From Alphaproteobacteria bacterium (GTDB taxonomy: Bacteria > Pseudomonadota > Alphaproteobacteria > DSM-16000 > Inquilinaceae), in NCBI GenBank assembly GCA_028277405.1, contig JANQGH010000070.1, forward strand, positions 171,399 to 235,398: a stretch of DNA of 64,000 bases, given 5' to 3'. This document shows, piece by piece, positions 38,469 through 47,882 of this stretch. Position 1 is the stretch's first letter; every line of letters begins with the position of its first letter. Position numbers and translations under genes: made by a program. The notes beneath the pieces were generated by a model, which was given only the letters and a program-made list of their open reading frames with translations, ran no database searches and had not been told where the DNA came from.

Positions 38469-40547
38469 GTGCGACCGCAAATCCTGTTCCCGCTTTTTGC
38501 CGAGATCCAGACCCTGCCCGGCGTCGGCAGCAAGATCGCCGCGCTGTTGACCCGGCTGGCCGGCCCGCACCTGGTCGACCTGCTGTGGCATCTACCCAGC
38601 GGCGTGATCGACCGCAACCCGGTGCCGTCGATCGCCGGGTTGGAAGACGGCAGGACGGCGACGCTGGAGGTCACGGTCGAGGCCCACCAGCCCTCGGGCG
38701 GGCGCGGGCCCTACCGCGTTATCACCACAGACCCGTCGGGCACGCTGGAGCTCGTCTTCTTCCACGCTAGGGGCGACTATCTCATGCGCGAGCTGCCGGT
38801 CGGCACCAAGCGCATCGTCAGCGGCCGGATCGAATGGTATCGCGGCATGGCCCAGATGGCGCACCCGGACTATATCGTGCCGCCCGAGGCGCGCGACCAG
38901 ATCCCGAAGATCGAACCGGTCTATCCGCTGACGACGGGTCTGACGCCCAAACCCCTGGCCAAGGCGATCGCCGCCGCGCTGAAAGAGGCGCCGGAACTGG
39001 CGGAATGGCAGGACCCGGCCTGGCGGGAACGCAATGGCTGGTCGGACTGGCGAGCCGCGCTCTTGGCCGCGCACGCGCCGCAATCCGCCGCCGACCTGCT
39101 GCCCATGGCGCCCGCCCGTGCCCGGCTGGCCTATGACGAGCTGTTGGCGAATCAGTTGGCGCTGGCCCTGATCCGGCGGGCCCAACGGCGCCTGAAGGGC
39201 CGATCGACCAAGGGCGACGGAAGCTTGCGCGCCAAGGCTGCGGCCGCGCTCGGCTTTGAGCTGACGGCCTCTCAGCGCACGGCCCTGTCGGAGATCGACG
39301 ACGACATGGCGGGCACCGACCGCATGCTGCGCCTGCTGCAAGGCGACGTCGGCAGCGGCAAGACGGTGGTCGCGCTGATGGCGATGCTGACCGCCGTCGA
39401 GGCCGGCCGGCAAGCGGCGATGCTGGCGCCGACCGAAATTCTGGCCCGTCAGCATCATCAGACACTGGCACCGCTGGCCAAAGCGGCGGGCATCGAGATC
39501 GCGCTCTTGACCGGCCGTGACCGGGGCAAGGCACGCGAGCCCGTGCTGGCCGCCCTGCGCGACGGCAACCTGCCGCTGATCGTCGGTACCCACGCGCTGG
39601 TGCAGGAAAGCGTCGAGTTTAACGACCTGGCGCTGGCCGTGGTCGACGAACAGCACCGGTTCGGCGTTCACCAGCGGCTGCAACTGACCACCAAGGGTGC
39701 CGGTGTCGACCTGCTGGTGATGACCGCAACGCCCATCCCGCGCACACTGGCGCTGACGGCCTATGGCGACATGGAGGTCTCGCGCCTGACCGAAAAGCCG
39801 CCGGGGCGCCAGCCGGTCGATACGCGTGTCCTGCCCGCCGACCGGCTGCCGGACCTAACTGCCGCGCTGCACCGCAAGCTGGCTGCGGGTGCCCGCGCCT
39901 ACTGGGTCTGCCCGCTGGTCGAAGAGTCCGAAAAGTCGGACATGGCCGCCGCGACCGAGCGGTTCGAGGATCTGAAACGCCAGTTCGGCGACCGGGTCGG
40001 CCTGGTGCATGGCCGGCTGAAGGGGCCGGAGAAAGACGCCGTCATGGCACGCTTCATTGCCGGCGACCTCGACATTTTGGTCGCGACCACGGTGATCGAG
40101 GTGGGGGTCGACGTGCCCGAGGCGACCATCATGGTGGTCGAGCATGCCGAGCGGTTCGGCCTCGCCCAGCTTCACCAGTTGCGCGGCCGCGTCGGGCGGG
40201 GTGCCGCGCAGTCGGTCTGCTTTCTGGTCTACGCGCCGCCGCTGTCGGAAACGGCCCGGAAACGCCTGGCCACCTTGCGTGAGACGGAGGACGGCTTCAT
40301 CATCGCCGAGGCGGATCTGGAGCTGCGCGGGGCCGGCGAGGTGCTGGGCACGCGGCAGTCCGGCCTGCAAGTCTGGCGATTGGCCGACCTCGCGGCCCAT
40401 GGCGACCTGCTGGCCGCCGCGCGCGACGACGTTCGCCTGATCCTGAACCGGGACCCTGAGATGGAAAGCGACCGCGGCCGGGGCCTGCGCCTGCTCCTCT
40501 ACCTGTTCGAACAGGACGCGGCCGTCCGCTATCTCCGGTCCGGCTAA
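38469..40547 (+). CDS. recG: ATP-dependent DNA helicase RecG
   Basis: A 692-residue fork-reversal helicase. An N-terminal wedge domain begins FAEIQTLPGVGSKIAALLTR. The motor has LQGDVGSGKTVVALMA (motif I), VVDEQHRFGVHQR (motif II), MTATPIPRTLALTAYGDM (motif III), and RGRVGRGAAQSVC (motif VI). GTG at 38469 gives the usual length and N-terminus; the open frame further upstream overlaps sdhE. Its 3' end overlaps the convergent DUF2239 gene by 4 bp. Confidence 0.96.
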   Translation: MRPQILFPLFAEIQTLPGVGSKIAALLTRLAGPHLVDLLWHLPSGVIDRNPVPSIAGLEDGRTATLEVTVEAHQPSGGRGPYRVITTDPSGTLELVFFHARGDYLMRELPVGTKRIVSGRIEWYRGMAQMAHPDYIVPPEARDQIPKIEPVYPLTTGLTPKPLAKAIAAALKEAPELAEWQDPAWRERNGWSDWRAALLAAHAPQSAADLLPMAPARARLAYDELLANQLALALIRRAQRRLKGRSTKGDGSLRAKAAAALGFELTASQRTALSEIDDDMAGTDRMLRLLQGDVGSGKTVVALMAMLTAVEAGRQAAMLAPTEILARQHHQTLAPLAKAAGIEIALLTGRDRGKAREPVLAALRDGNLPLIVGTHALVQESVEFNDLALAVVDEQHRFGVHQRLQLTTKGAGVDLLVMTATPIPRTLALTAYGDMEVSRLTEKPPGRQPVDTRVLPADRLPDLTAALHRKLAAGARAYWVCPLVEESEKSDMAAATERFEDLKRQFGDRVGLVHGRLKGPEKDAVMARFIAGDLDILVATTVIEVGVDVPEATIMVVEHAERFGLAQLHQLRGRVGRGAAQSVCFLVYAPPLSETARKRLATLRETEDGFIIAEADLELRGAGEVLGTRQSGLQVWRLADLAAHGDLLAAARDDVRLILNRDPEMESDRGRGLRLLLYLFEQDAAVRYLRSG

Positions 40548-41101
40548 GCCGCTTCTTTGGCAAAGACGGCATCCAAGCGGTGTCCGAAGTAGGCCGGCAG
40601 GTCGCCCGGCCATGCGCCGATAATATCGTCGACGCCTTCGCGGTTCCCGGCATAAAGCTGGCGCGCCGCCTCCTCGAAACCGGGATGATCACCCGCCAGG
40701 ACCGACATTTGCCGATAGACGGCATCGACCATGGCGGGATCGGCCTTGCCGCCGCGCATGTCGGCCTCCACCAGCCGCCGAAGGGCGGCCGAGGCGCCGC
40801 CGCGTTGCTTCGACAGCCATCGCCAGTGTCGAGGCAGCAAGGTCACCTCCCGGCCCTCGACACCCAGCTTGGGGCGCCCGGGCGGCCTGGTCGCGAACTG
40901 TGCGACGGCACGTTCGACGATTTCGGCCTGCGTGCCGCGCCAATTGATGTCGACGCTGCGCCCTGTCTGCTCCGCAAGCATGACGCAGCGTTCGGGATGC
41001 GGCACACCCTGGTCCAAGACCGATCGCACCGCAACGTCGATCGGCCCAGTCGCTACGAGCGACGGGCCGAGAAAAATGGCGAATGTGATTTCGTTGTTCA
41101 T
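40544..41101 (-). CDS. DUF2239-family protein
   Basis: A 185-residue cytoplasmic protein matching DUF2239 (COG3644): TFAIFLGPSLVATG, GRSVDINWRGTQAEIVERA, GRPKLGVEGREVTLLPRHW and RWLSKQRGGASAALRRLVE. GREVTLLPRHWRWLS resembles a toxin/antitoxin-like or regulatory fold but no biochemical role is known to me. Two strong palindromes sit directly upstream of the start codon, leaving no good ribosome site, so expression is probably tightly regulated. Convergent overlap with recG. Confidence 0.85.
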   Translation of the reverse strand: MNNEITFAIFLGPSLVATGPIDVAVRSVLDQGVPHPERCVMLAEQTGRSVDINWRGTQAEIVERAVAQFATRPPGRPKLGVEGREVTLLPRHWRWLSKQRGGASAALRRLVEADMRGGKADPAMVDAVYRQMSVLAGDHPGFEEAARQLYAGNREGVDDIIGAWPGDLPAYFGHRLDAVFAKEAA

Positions 41102-41106
41102 GGCGC

Positions 41107-41152
41107 TTTTTACCCGGGTAAAAAATGTTCGTCAAGTTTTACCCGGGTAAAA
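41107..41152. promoter_or_regulatory. Twin ACCCGGGT palindromic operators
   Basis: Two near-identical palindromes, TTTTTACCCGGGTAAAAA (41107-41124) and TTTTACCCGGGTAAAA (41137-41152), have centres 29 bp apart, close to three helical turns. The first begins 5 bp upstream of the DUF2239 ATG. They look like a cooperative repressor or activator site; the regulator is not encoded next door. Confidence 0.75.
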
Positions 41153-41417
41153 TTCAGCGTCCAGTCAGACTGAGGCGCCATTGGTTATCCGATGTCCGCA
41201 CGAACGATCGCATTCAACTATTCAGATCTATCCATCAGCCCCTGACGGCCCTAGCATTCAGGCCCAAAGAGCGGAGCCAAACCGTCGGCTTTGGGGGGAC
41301 ACGGGTGTACACCTTGCTTATAGGGAATGGCCTACCAAGCTCCGATCTGTTGAGCGGCGCCGACGGCCGCATGCCGGTGTGGCTGGTCCGGCGCCCGACC
41401 GAGGCCGCCGGTCGCTC
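41153..41417. other. Gap before the TRAP genes
   Basis: This stretch between the DUF2239 operators and the TRAP permease start holds no convincing gene, although the permease frame stays open back to 41181. A 10-bp palindrome GGTGTACACC (41304-41313) is a candidate operator for the TRAP genes. Nothing else stands out. Confidence 0.4.
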
Positions 41418-43517
41418 GTGAGTTCCGAAGACCCACAGGCGGCACCCGAGCCCCACCCGTTGGACAGGTCGGTCGCCAACGTCCTGGCCGTGCTCTTTGC
41501 CCTTGTCGTTGTGATCTACGCCGCCTCTGGCCCGATGTCGGACTTCGTGCGCTGGTTCGTCGAGAGCACGACCGAGGGCTTTGACGAACTGTCGCGGCGC
41601 GATCAGCGCGCGCTGTTGCGCGAGCATTGGCTGGGCGCGGCCTACCGCACCTTGGAGCGCAACTTCCTGCAGCCGACTGGATTGATCCTGGGCCTGCCGA
41701 TCGCCTTTTCGTTCGCCATCTCGCTGCTGAACCTCCATCGCAGCCCATCCTTGCGGTGGCTGAACTGGGCGCTGACCCTCGTCGCGCTGGCCGCGTTCGT
41801 GAGCTGGATTGTCGAGATCTTCGTCACCGACAGCGGCCTCCTGCCCTCCGCCTCGCCGCTGGACTTCGTGATGTTTCCGCTGGCAACGGCGATCACGCTT
41901 TACCTGACTTGGCGGCTGTTCGGCGGCTTCATTGTGGGCTTCTGCCTGTTCTGGGTGATTTATTTCTTCGTTCGGGGCCTGCTGCCGGACTGGACCGGCA
42001 TCTTCGCGGGTTCGGAGGCGACGTTTGCGCAGAACCTGCGCGCGATGGTCCAGAATTTCTGGGCCCAGACCGGCGGCATGTTCGGCCAGCCCTTGCAGGT
42101 TGTCTCCGGCAACGTGCTGATATTCATCGTCTTCGGCGCCGTTCTGATGGCCTCTGGCGCCGGCGAACTGCTGATGAAGATCGCCAACCGCCTGACAGGC
42201 GGCGTGACAGGCGGCGCGGCCCATTCGGCGGTCGCCAGTTCGGCCCTGTTCGGCACGCTCTCAGGCGCCGCCATCTCGAACGTCGTCTCGACCGGCGTGA
42301 TGACCATCCCGGTGATCAAGCGCGCGGGCTTCAGGGCGCCCTTTGCCGGCGCTGTTGAGGCAGCCGCATCCACGGGCGGCCAGATCATGCCGCCGGTGAT
42401 GGGCGTGGTGGCGTTCTTCGTCGCCGGCCAGATCGGCCTGGAATACCGTTACATCGTCGTGGCCGCCATCGTGCCGGCGATCCTCTACTACCTCGGCACC
42501 TTTCTCGCGGTCTATTTCGAGGCGCGCCGCCACGGCATCGGCCCCCTGCCCCGCGAGGCACGACCTGGCCTGACGCGAATGGAACGCTGGCAGTGCCTGG
42601 TCTTCATCATTCCGCTGGGCGTGCTGTCGACCTTTCTGTTCATTCAGCCCTCGGTGCCCAAAGCCGGCTTCTACGGGTTTCTGGCCGCCATCGTGACCTC
42701 GCTGGTCCTGTTCCCGGGCTTTCGCTCATGGCGCAAGATCTATCGCGCTTTCGTCAATGCTGGCCGCATGGCCGCGTCGATCGTCGTGATCGTGACCGCC
42801 ATCGGCCTGATCGTTGGACTGATCCAGGTGTCCGGCTTTTCCGGGCGCCTGTCCTTGTTGCTGGCGCAACTGGCGGACGGCCCGCTGTTGCTGGTGCTGA
42901 TCGTCGTGGCGCTGGGTTCGATCGTGCTGGGCATGGGGCTGCCGCCGGGCGCCACCTACTTCATCATCGTCATCGCCCTGTCGTCCGGCATCGACGCGGT
43001 CGGCATCCCCGACCTGACGCTGCACCTCTTCGTGGTCTTCTTCGCCGTGATGTCGACGGTGACGCCGCCGGTCGCGCTCGCCGCCTTTGCCGCCGCGCCG
43101 ATCGCCGGCGCCGACCCGATCCGCACCGGGTTCGAGGCCGCCAAGATCGGCCTCGCCGGTTTCATCGTGCCCTTCATCTTCGTCTATCACCCGGCGGTGC
43201 TGTACAAGCTGCAAGTGCTGTTCGAGTGGTTCGGCGGCGAGCCGGTACGGTCACGCGCCATGCTCGACCCGGCCGCGACAAGCTGGCTGGACCTGGGCTG
43301 GATCGTCGTGGCCTTCATGCTGGCCATCTGGCTGCTGGCATCGGCCTTGGCCGGCTTCGAGAAAGGCCGGCTAACCACCATCGAGCGCCTGGTGCGGGGC
43401 ATCGTCGGTGTCCTGGTCCTCTGGCCCCAGATGCTGATTGCCGGTCCGGCAGCGCTCGCCGGTCTGGTGCTGATTGCGCTTCATCGTCGCGGCAGACTGT
43501 CGACGACGGCGGCATAA
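41418..43517 (+). CDS. TRAP transporter fused DctQM permease
   Basis: A 699-residue inner-membrane protein that fuses the small (DctQ) and large (DctM) TRAP permease subunits. The N-terminal 200 residues carry the Q-part helices. The M-part has ANRLTGGVTGGAAHSAVASS, FGTLSGAAISNVVSTGVMTI, VEAAASTGGQIMPPVMG and LGMGLPPGATYFIIVIAL. It imports organic acids with Na+ or H+. The partner TAXI binding protein follows 37 bp downstream. The start is uncertain; GTG at 41418 is the last candidate before the conserved part. Confidence 0.92.
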   Translation: MSSEDPQAAPEPHPLDRSVANVLAVLFALVVVIYAASGPMSDFVRWFVESTTEGFDELSRRDQRALLREHWLGAAYRTLERNFLQPTGLILGLPIAFSFAISLLNLHRSPSLRWLNWALTLVALAAFVSWIVEIFVTDSGLLPSASPLDFVMFPLATAITLYLTWRLFGGFIVGFCLFWVIYFFVRGLLPDWTGIFAGSEATFAQNLRAMVQNFWAQTGGMFGQPLQVVSGNVLIFIVFGAVLMASGAGELLMKIANRLTGGVTGGAAHSAVASSALFGTLSGAAISNVVSTGVMTIPVIKRAGFRAPFAGAVEAAASTGGQIMPPVMGVVAFFVAGQIGLEYRYIVVAAIVPAILYYLGTFLAVYFEARRHGIGPLPREARPGLTRMERWQCLVFIIPLGVLSTFLFIQPSVPKAGFYGFLAAIVTSLVLFPGFRSWRKIYRAFVNAGRMAASIVVIVTAIGLIVGLIQVSGFSGRLSLLLAQLADGPLLLVLIVVALGSIVLGMGLPPGATYFIIVIALSSGIDAVGIPDLTLHLFVVFFAVMSTVTPPVALAAFAAAPIAGADPIRTGFEAAKIGLAGFIVPFIFVYHPAVLYKLQVLFEWFGGEPVRSRAMLDPAATSWLDLGWIVVAFMLAIWLLASALAGFEKGRLTTIERLVRGIVGVLVLWPQMLIAGPAALAGLVLIALHRRGRLSTTAA

Positions 43518-43554
43518 ACCTTAAGATCACCAACAACGAATGGGAGGAGATGAT

Positions 43555-44532
43555 ATGAAGAGATTTCTTGCCGGCACTGTCCTGACAGCCGCGCTGATCA
43601 GCGGTTCCGCTATAGCGCAGGACCAGACGTTGCGCATGGCGACCATCGCGCCCAGCCTGGGCCAGGCGATCACCATGGCGACCTTTGCCAACATCGTGTC
43701 CGACAATCTGGACGACATCACCATCGAGGTCGCGGGCGGCGGGGCTGCCACCCTGCACCAGCTTGAGGTCGGGCGCGGCAATCTCGACATGTCGATGACC
43801 TCGCCGACGATCTACAACCTCATGACCGCCGGGGCCGCCATGTACCAGAACGAGGCGGACGCGGCCGAGGCGTCGGAGAATGTCCGGCTTTTGATGTGGT
43901 ACCCGTTCGGCCAGTACCATTTCGCGGTGCGGGGCGACAGCGACATCACCGTGCTGGACGATCTGGAGGGCGCCACCGTCTTTCTCGGGCCCCAGGGCGG
44001 CGGCGCCTATAACGCGGCCAGCCGCTGGATCGAGGCTACCACCGGCCTCGTCGTCGGCGAGGACTACGAGGCCATCAGCGCCAACTGGCAGACCGGTTTT
44101 CAGGCCTTTCTGGACGGCACGATCGACATGTACACCAATGGCTGTCTCGACCCGTGCCAGCAGTTCATCCAGTTCACCGAAACCGAGCCGGTGCGGTTTT
44201 TGGGGCCGGAGGACGATCAGGGCGAGGCGGTCGACGAGTTCCTCGGCAACTTCCGCTATCGCGAGGAAGTGCCGGCGGGCGTCTACGAGAACCAGGTCAA
44301 TGAAGGCCCGGTGATGTCCATGAACACCGCCGTCGGCATCGGCGTGCGTGCCGATCTGGACGAGGAGACGGTCTACCGCATCACCCGTGCCTTTTGGGAG
44401 AACCTGGACCAGGTGACGTCCGAAGCGCCCTGGGTCGAGGCCATCGACATCGACTACGCCGCCCAACAGCTCGGCCAGATGCAGCTCCATCCGGGGGCGG
44501 AGCGCTACTACCGCGAGGCGGGTGTGCTCTGA
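43555..44532 (+). CDS. TAXI-family TRAP substrate-binding protein
   Basis: A 325-residue periplasmic binding protein with a signal peptide (MKRFLAGTVLTAALISGS, cut near AIAQ). TAXI features include LRMATIAPSLGQAITMATFA, VAGGGAATLHQLEVGRGNLD and GATVFLGPQGGGAYNAASRW. It captures an organic acid, unknown, for the fused TRAP permease immediately upstream. GGGAGGAGATG gives a strong ribosome site for the ATG at 43555, fitting the need for more binding protein than permease. Confidence 0.92.
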   Translation: MKRFLAGTVLTAALISGSAIAQDQTLRMATIAPSLGQAITMATFANIVSDNLDDITIEVAGGGAATLHQLEVGRGNLDMSMTSPTIYNLMTAGAAMYQNEADAAEASENVRLLMWYPFGQYHFAVRGDSDITVLDDLEGATVFLGPQGGGAYNAASRWIEATTGLVVGEDYEAISANWQTGFQAFLDGTIDMYTNGCLDPCQQFIQFTETEPVRFLGPEDDQGEAVDEFLGNFRYREEVPAGVYENQVNEGPVMSMNTAVGIGVRADLDEETVYRITRAFWENLDQVTSEAPWVEAIDIDYAAQQLGQMQLHPGAERYYREAGVL

Positions 44533-44594
44533 CCAGCGGACGATGCCCGCCGTACGTCCCAGGACTGCCGCGACGCCTGCCGTGATAGCTTAGT

Positions 44595-44615
44595 CGAGAG
44601 GTGGAAAACCTCTCG
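44595..44615. terminator. Hairpin between convergent genes
   Basis: A perfect 8-bp stem (cgagaggt / acctctcg) with a 5-nt loop lies 62 bp after the TAXI gene and 31 bp past the end of the convergent SDR gene. It has no T-run, so it may be a weak or factor-aided terminator for both. Confidence 0.4.
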
Positions 44616-44645
44616 CCGCAAATGCGCTATCGCGGCGGACGAGCG

Positions 44646-45614
44646 TTATGCCGGGAACTGGGCATTGGCGCCGGCGGCGACGTCGAAGACGTCGCCGGAG
44701 ATTAGCGAGGACGTCTCGCTGCACAGGAAACGGACGCAGTCGCCGATCCGCGACGGTTCATAGAGGCCGACATCCGGCAAAATGTGGCGCGCCTTGGCAG
44801 CCTCGTTGAACTGTTCAAACGTGAGGGTTGTGCCTGGCTGCAGGTTCGACAGGATGTAGTCATTGTCCAGAAGCCCGGTCCGCACCAGCGTCGGGCAGAC
44901 CGCATTGCACCTGATGCCCGACGGGCCCAACGCCAGTGCGGTGCTCTTGGCAAGCCCGATCACCGCCCATTTGGTCGCGCCGTAGACGGGGAAGTTTGCG
45001 CTGCCGATCCGCCCGGTGACCGACGACATCAGGATCACCCGGCCCGCGCCCTGTTCGCGCAGGGTCGGGGTCGCGGCCTGGATGGTCTTGATCACGCCCT
45101 TCAGATTGATGTCGATGACCAGGCTCAGCTCGTCTTCGGAGAATTGCTCCAGCGCCCCGATCTGGGTGATCCCGGCGTTCGCGACCACGAAATCGAGGCT
45201 GCCGAACCTGTCGACGCCCTGCTGTATCGCGGCCCGTTGGGCGTCGAAGTCGCGCACGTCGCCCGTCACGTCGATACACCCGACGCCCATCGCTTCGACC
45301 GCCGCCTTCGTTTCGGCAAGATCCTCGGCCGTCGCCAACGGATAGGGCACTTCGGCAATCTGCGCAGCCACGTCATAAAGAATGATGTTCGCGCCGCCGG
45401 CGGCCAGCGCTTCGGCACAGGCCCGCCCGATACCGCGTGCGGCACCAGTGACAAAGGCGGTCTTGCCTTCGAATTCGCGCAGCGCCTGGCCCTGCGCGGA
45501 GGCCTGCCCCGCCAAGGCGGCCGCCACGCCGATGCCCGCGCCGCCGGCAAGTAGCGCGCGGCGCGTGGGCTGGGGTACAGTGGTGTCTTCGTCTGTCATG
45601 CGATCGGCAACCAT
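44646..45614 (-). CDS. Tat-exported short-chain dehydrogenase
   Basis: A 322-residue SDR with an N-terminal twin-arginine signal (PQPTRRALLAGGAGIGVAAA, cut near GQASAQ), which is rare for this cytosolic family. The Rossmann core has FVTGAARGIGRACAEALAA, NAGI and the Ser-Tyr-Lys set in LMSSVTGRIGSANFPVYGATK. It would act on a hydroxyl or keto compound in the periplasm, or be a cytosolic enzyme with a fortuitous N-terminus. ATG at 45614 has GAGG 5 nt upstream; ATG at 45599 is possible. Divergent from a TetR gene. Confidence 0.85.
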   Translation of the reverse strand: MVADRMTDEDTTVPQPTRRALLAGGAGIGVAAALAGQASAQGQALREFEGKTAFVTGAARGIGRACAEALAAGGANIILYDVAAQIAEVPYPLATAEDLAETKAAVEAMGVGCIDVTGDVRDFDAQRAAIQQGVDRFGSLDFVVANAGITQIGALEQFSEDELSLVIDINLKGVIKTIQAATPTLREQGAGRVILMSSVTGRIGSANFPVYGATKWAVIGLAKSTALALGPSGIRCNAVCPTLVRTGLLDNDYILSNLQPGTTLTFEQFNEAAKARHILPDVGLYEPSRIGDCVRFLCSETSSLISGDVFDVAAGANAQFPA

Positions 45615-45672
45615 GTCTGCCTCATCAAAACTGGGGGCTCGTTCAATGCGGATCCGCCACACCGTCGAGCGC

Positions 45673-45729
45673 ATGTAATCAACCGTTTACTTGACGCACG
45701 GCACGACGTAAGTCAACAAGCGATTACAT
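45673..45729. promoter_or_regulatory. Operator region between SDR and TetR genes
   Basis: ATGTAATC (45673-45680) and GATTACAT (45722-45729) form an 8-bp inverted repeat, and inside it TTGAC (45691-45695) and GTCAA (45712-45716) form another. Each half contains GTAA...TTAC dyads. This symmetry between divergent genes is what a TetR dimer pair would bind. Confidence 0.55.
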
Positions 45730-45742
45730 CTGCGGAGATGCG

Positions 45743-46303
45743 ATGAGCCAGCCGAGAAAACGCGACGCCGAGGCCACGACGGAACGCATCCTGGTTGCCG
45801 CGCAACAGACGTTTCACGACAAGGGCTATGATGCCGCCACGACGCGAGAGATCGCTGACAGGGCCGGCGTAAACCTTGCCCTGATAACGCGCTATTTCGG
45901 GTCGAAGCGCGGCCTTTTCGAAAGAGCCGTCCTGCCGCACCTGAGCCTTGGCTGGTTCTTGAAGGATGGTCTGCAGGACGGCGCGTCGCGGCTCGCCGAC
46001 TTCTACGTCGATACGGCGCTTAAGGGCCAGTTCGATCCGTTCGTGGTGCTGCTGCGCTCTCTCTCAAGCGCCGAAGCGGGCCCGATGCTGGTGGACGCGA
46101 TCCAGAAGCAGGCCCTTGATCCCCTTCAAGACGCCATTGGCGGACCCGAGGCAGAAGCCCGCGCCACCCTTGTCGCCACGCAATTGGCCGGCCTGATTCT
46201 TTGGTTCCGGGTCATGGACAAACGTCCGCGCGACGTGCAAACGCGCGAGCGAATACGAAAAATGCTGACCGACCATCTTTCCGGCCTGCTGACACCGGAA
46301 TAG
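45743..46303 (+). CDS. TetR-family transcriptional regulator
   Basis: A 186-residue regulator. The N-terminal helix-turn-helix is clear: [40 protein letters not shown] and [15 protein letters not shown]. The C-terminal helical domain would bind a ligand. It is divergent from the Tat-type SDR gene, with paired inverted repeats between them, so it probably represses that gene and itself. GGAG lies 5 nt before the ATG. Confidence 0.92.
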   Translation: MSQPRKRDAEATTERILVAAQQTFHDKGYDAATTREIADRAGVNLALITRYFGSKRGLFERAVLPHLSLGWFLKDGLQDGASRLADFYVDTALKGQFDPFVVLLRSLSSAEAGPMLVDAIQKQALDPLQDAIGGPEAEARATLVATQLAGLILWFRVMDKRPRDVQTRERIRKMLTDHLSGLLTPE

Positions 46304-46342
46304 GCCGAGTGCGCCAAACCCAGCGCCTCGCGTCGACACCGT

Positions 46343-47098
46343 TCAAGCAAACCGGACCGAAACGCCGCCGTCCGCGATGAGGGGGCTGCCGGTGACGAAG
46401 CTGGCCCGGTCGGACAGCAGGAACAGCGCGGCCTGAGCAATTTCTTCCGGGCGCGCCATCCGCTTCACCGGATGCAGGCCTTCGATGAAGGCATGCGCGT
46501 CGGAATCGTCGCCGGCCATCGCCGTTTTCGTACCGCCGGGCAAAAGCGCACTGACGCGGATGCCTTCGGCGGCATGGTCGACGGTTAGCGACTGGGTCAG
46601 TCCGATCAGACCCGCCTTCGCCGCCGCATAGGCCGCCATACCCGGCAAGCCGCCATTGCTGTAGCCAACAAAGGAGGAGGTGAAGACGAGCGCGCCGCCG
46701 CCGCGCGATTTCAATGCGGGAATCTGGGCTTTGGCGGCCAGAAAGGCGCTGGTCAAGTTGGCATCGAGAACCGCATGCCAGTTGGCCTCACTCGTCTCGA
46801 AAACGGGGCCCATGTCGCCGACGATGCCGGCATTGTTGAAGGCACCATCCAGCCCACCAAACTCAGCTTGTGCAAGATCAACCATGGACCGCGCATAGGC
46901 CGCATCCGTGACGTCACCGGCCAAATGGACGGCGCTGCCGCCATCCTGCCGTGTCTGTTCGACGATTTCCGCCAATACTGCCTCGCGCCGGGCGGCGAGG
47001 ACCACATTGGCACCCTCGGCGGCAAAGAGCCGGGCCGCGGCCGCCCCGATGCCACTGCTGGCGCCGGTGACGATGATGGTTTTGTCTCTCAGTTCCAC
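46343..47098 (-). CDS. SDR-family oxidoreductase
   Basis: A 251-residue classical short-chain dehydrogenase/reductase: TIIVTGASSGIGAAAARLFA binds NAD(P), NNAGI follows, and the catalytic set lies in FTSSFVGYSNGG and AAYAAAKAGLIGLTQS, ending SPLIADGGVSVRFA. Length and motifs are typical; the substrate cannot be told. It is convergent with the TetR gene (39-bp gap). Confidence 0.92.
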   Translation of the reverse strand: MELRDKTIIVTGASSGIGAAAARLFAAEGANVVLAARREAVLAEIVEQTRQDGGSAVHLAGDVTDAAYARSMVDLAQAEFGGLDGAFNNAGIVGDMGPVFETSEANWHAVLDANLTSAFLAAKAQIPALKSRGGGALVFTSSFVGYSNGGLPGMAAYAAAKAGLIGLTQSLTVDHAAEGIRVSALLPGGTKTAMAGDDSDAHAFIEGLHPVKRMARPEEIAQAALFLLSDRASFVTGSPLIADGGVSVRFA

Positions 47099-47396
47099 GG
47101 TTGCACCTCATGAGGGGACTGGGGTGCCGCGACCCTAGAGATGCGTGGCGATGGCCGCCCACCCGCTTCATGCGGTTCACACCCATGTCCCGACCTTGAC
47201 TCCCCGTTGCGACACGGCGGAGGCTCGGGCTCAAAAAGAGCGGGATGGACGATGAAAACGGCATTGGGACGTGCTGCAGGTGATGCCCGCGTCCAGCGCC
47301 AACCCCAACGGCATGTTCTGACGCGCCTGATCAGGGCCACATGGGTCGCCTGACCCCAGCTCCATGTCGGGCCAGCGCATTCCGTACAATCAGCGC
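47099..47396. other. Non-coding gap, nothing recognised
   Basis: About 300 bp between the SDR and SRPBCC genes. Open frames here have no recognisable protein features or codon bias. No repeats or strong hairpins were noticed. It should contain the SDR promoter on the minus strand. Confidence 0.4.
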
Positions 47397-47855
47397 CTAT
47401 CTGTACATGCCTTCCCGCAGATTGATGCCATGCTCGAGATAGGCCTTCATGGCGCACAGTACTTGCGTCCAGCCGCTGCAGTTGCCGTAGGAGGCTTTTC
47501 GCCCGCCCTCGGTGTCGCGGAAGCCTTCCTCGGCAATCGATACCAGCGTCCGCCCGTCCTCAAGCGGCTCAAACCGCATCGTCACCCGCGTGTTGTATCC
47601 GCCTGCCTCACCATCTGAGTCGTCACCCCTCCATTCCAGGACGATCCGGCGGTTCTGTTCGACCTCGACGACCTTCACCGGAAAGGCGCCGGGAAAGTCA
47701 TGGAAGTCCCAGGACACCGTCGCGCCGGTCTCAAGACGGCCCTTCGCGCCACCGGTCGTGAAGTAGCCCGAGAGCTTTTCCGGGTTCACGACAGCCTCGA
47801 AGACCTCTTCGACCGGTCGGCCGATCCGGCCGCTGACCTCGAATTTCAGGGTCAT
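47397..47855 (-). CDS. SRPBCC/AHSA1-family protein
   Basis: A 152-residue START/AHSA1-like helix-grip protein: GRIGRPVEEVFEAVVNPEKL, WDFHDFPGAFPVKVVEVEQN, RIVLEWRGD and TRVTMRFEPLEDGRTLVSI. These bind small hydrophobic ligands, and many are controlled by an adjacent ArsR-type repressor, as here. AAGGAG lies 6 nt before the ATG at 47855. Divergent from the ArsR gene over a 45-bp control region. Confidence 0.88.
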   Translation of the reverse strand: MTLKFEVSGRIGRPVEEVFEAVVNPEKLSGYFTTGGAKGRLETGATVSWDFHDFPGAFPVKVVEVEQNRRIVLEWRGDDSDGEAGGYNTRVTMRFEPLEDGRTLVSIAEEGFRDTEGGRKASYGNCSGWTQVLCAMKAYLEHGINLREGMYR

Positions 47856-47882
47856 GACGTGCTCCTTGTGCTTCGGTCTAAG

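Noticed and set aside
41304..41313. GGTGTACACC as a definite TRAP operator
   Set aside because: A single 10-bp palindrome is too short to claim; kept only as a note in the gap entry.
47089..47457. A 122-residue frame on the minus strand
   Set aside because: It overlaps the ends of two recognised genes and has no recognisable features; treated as non-coding.
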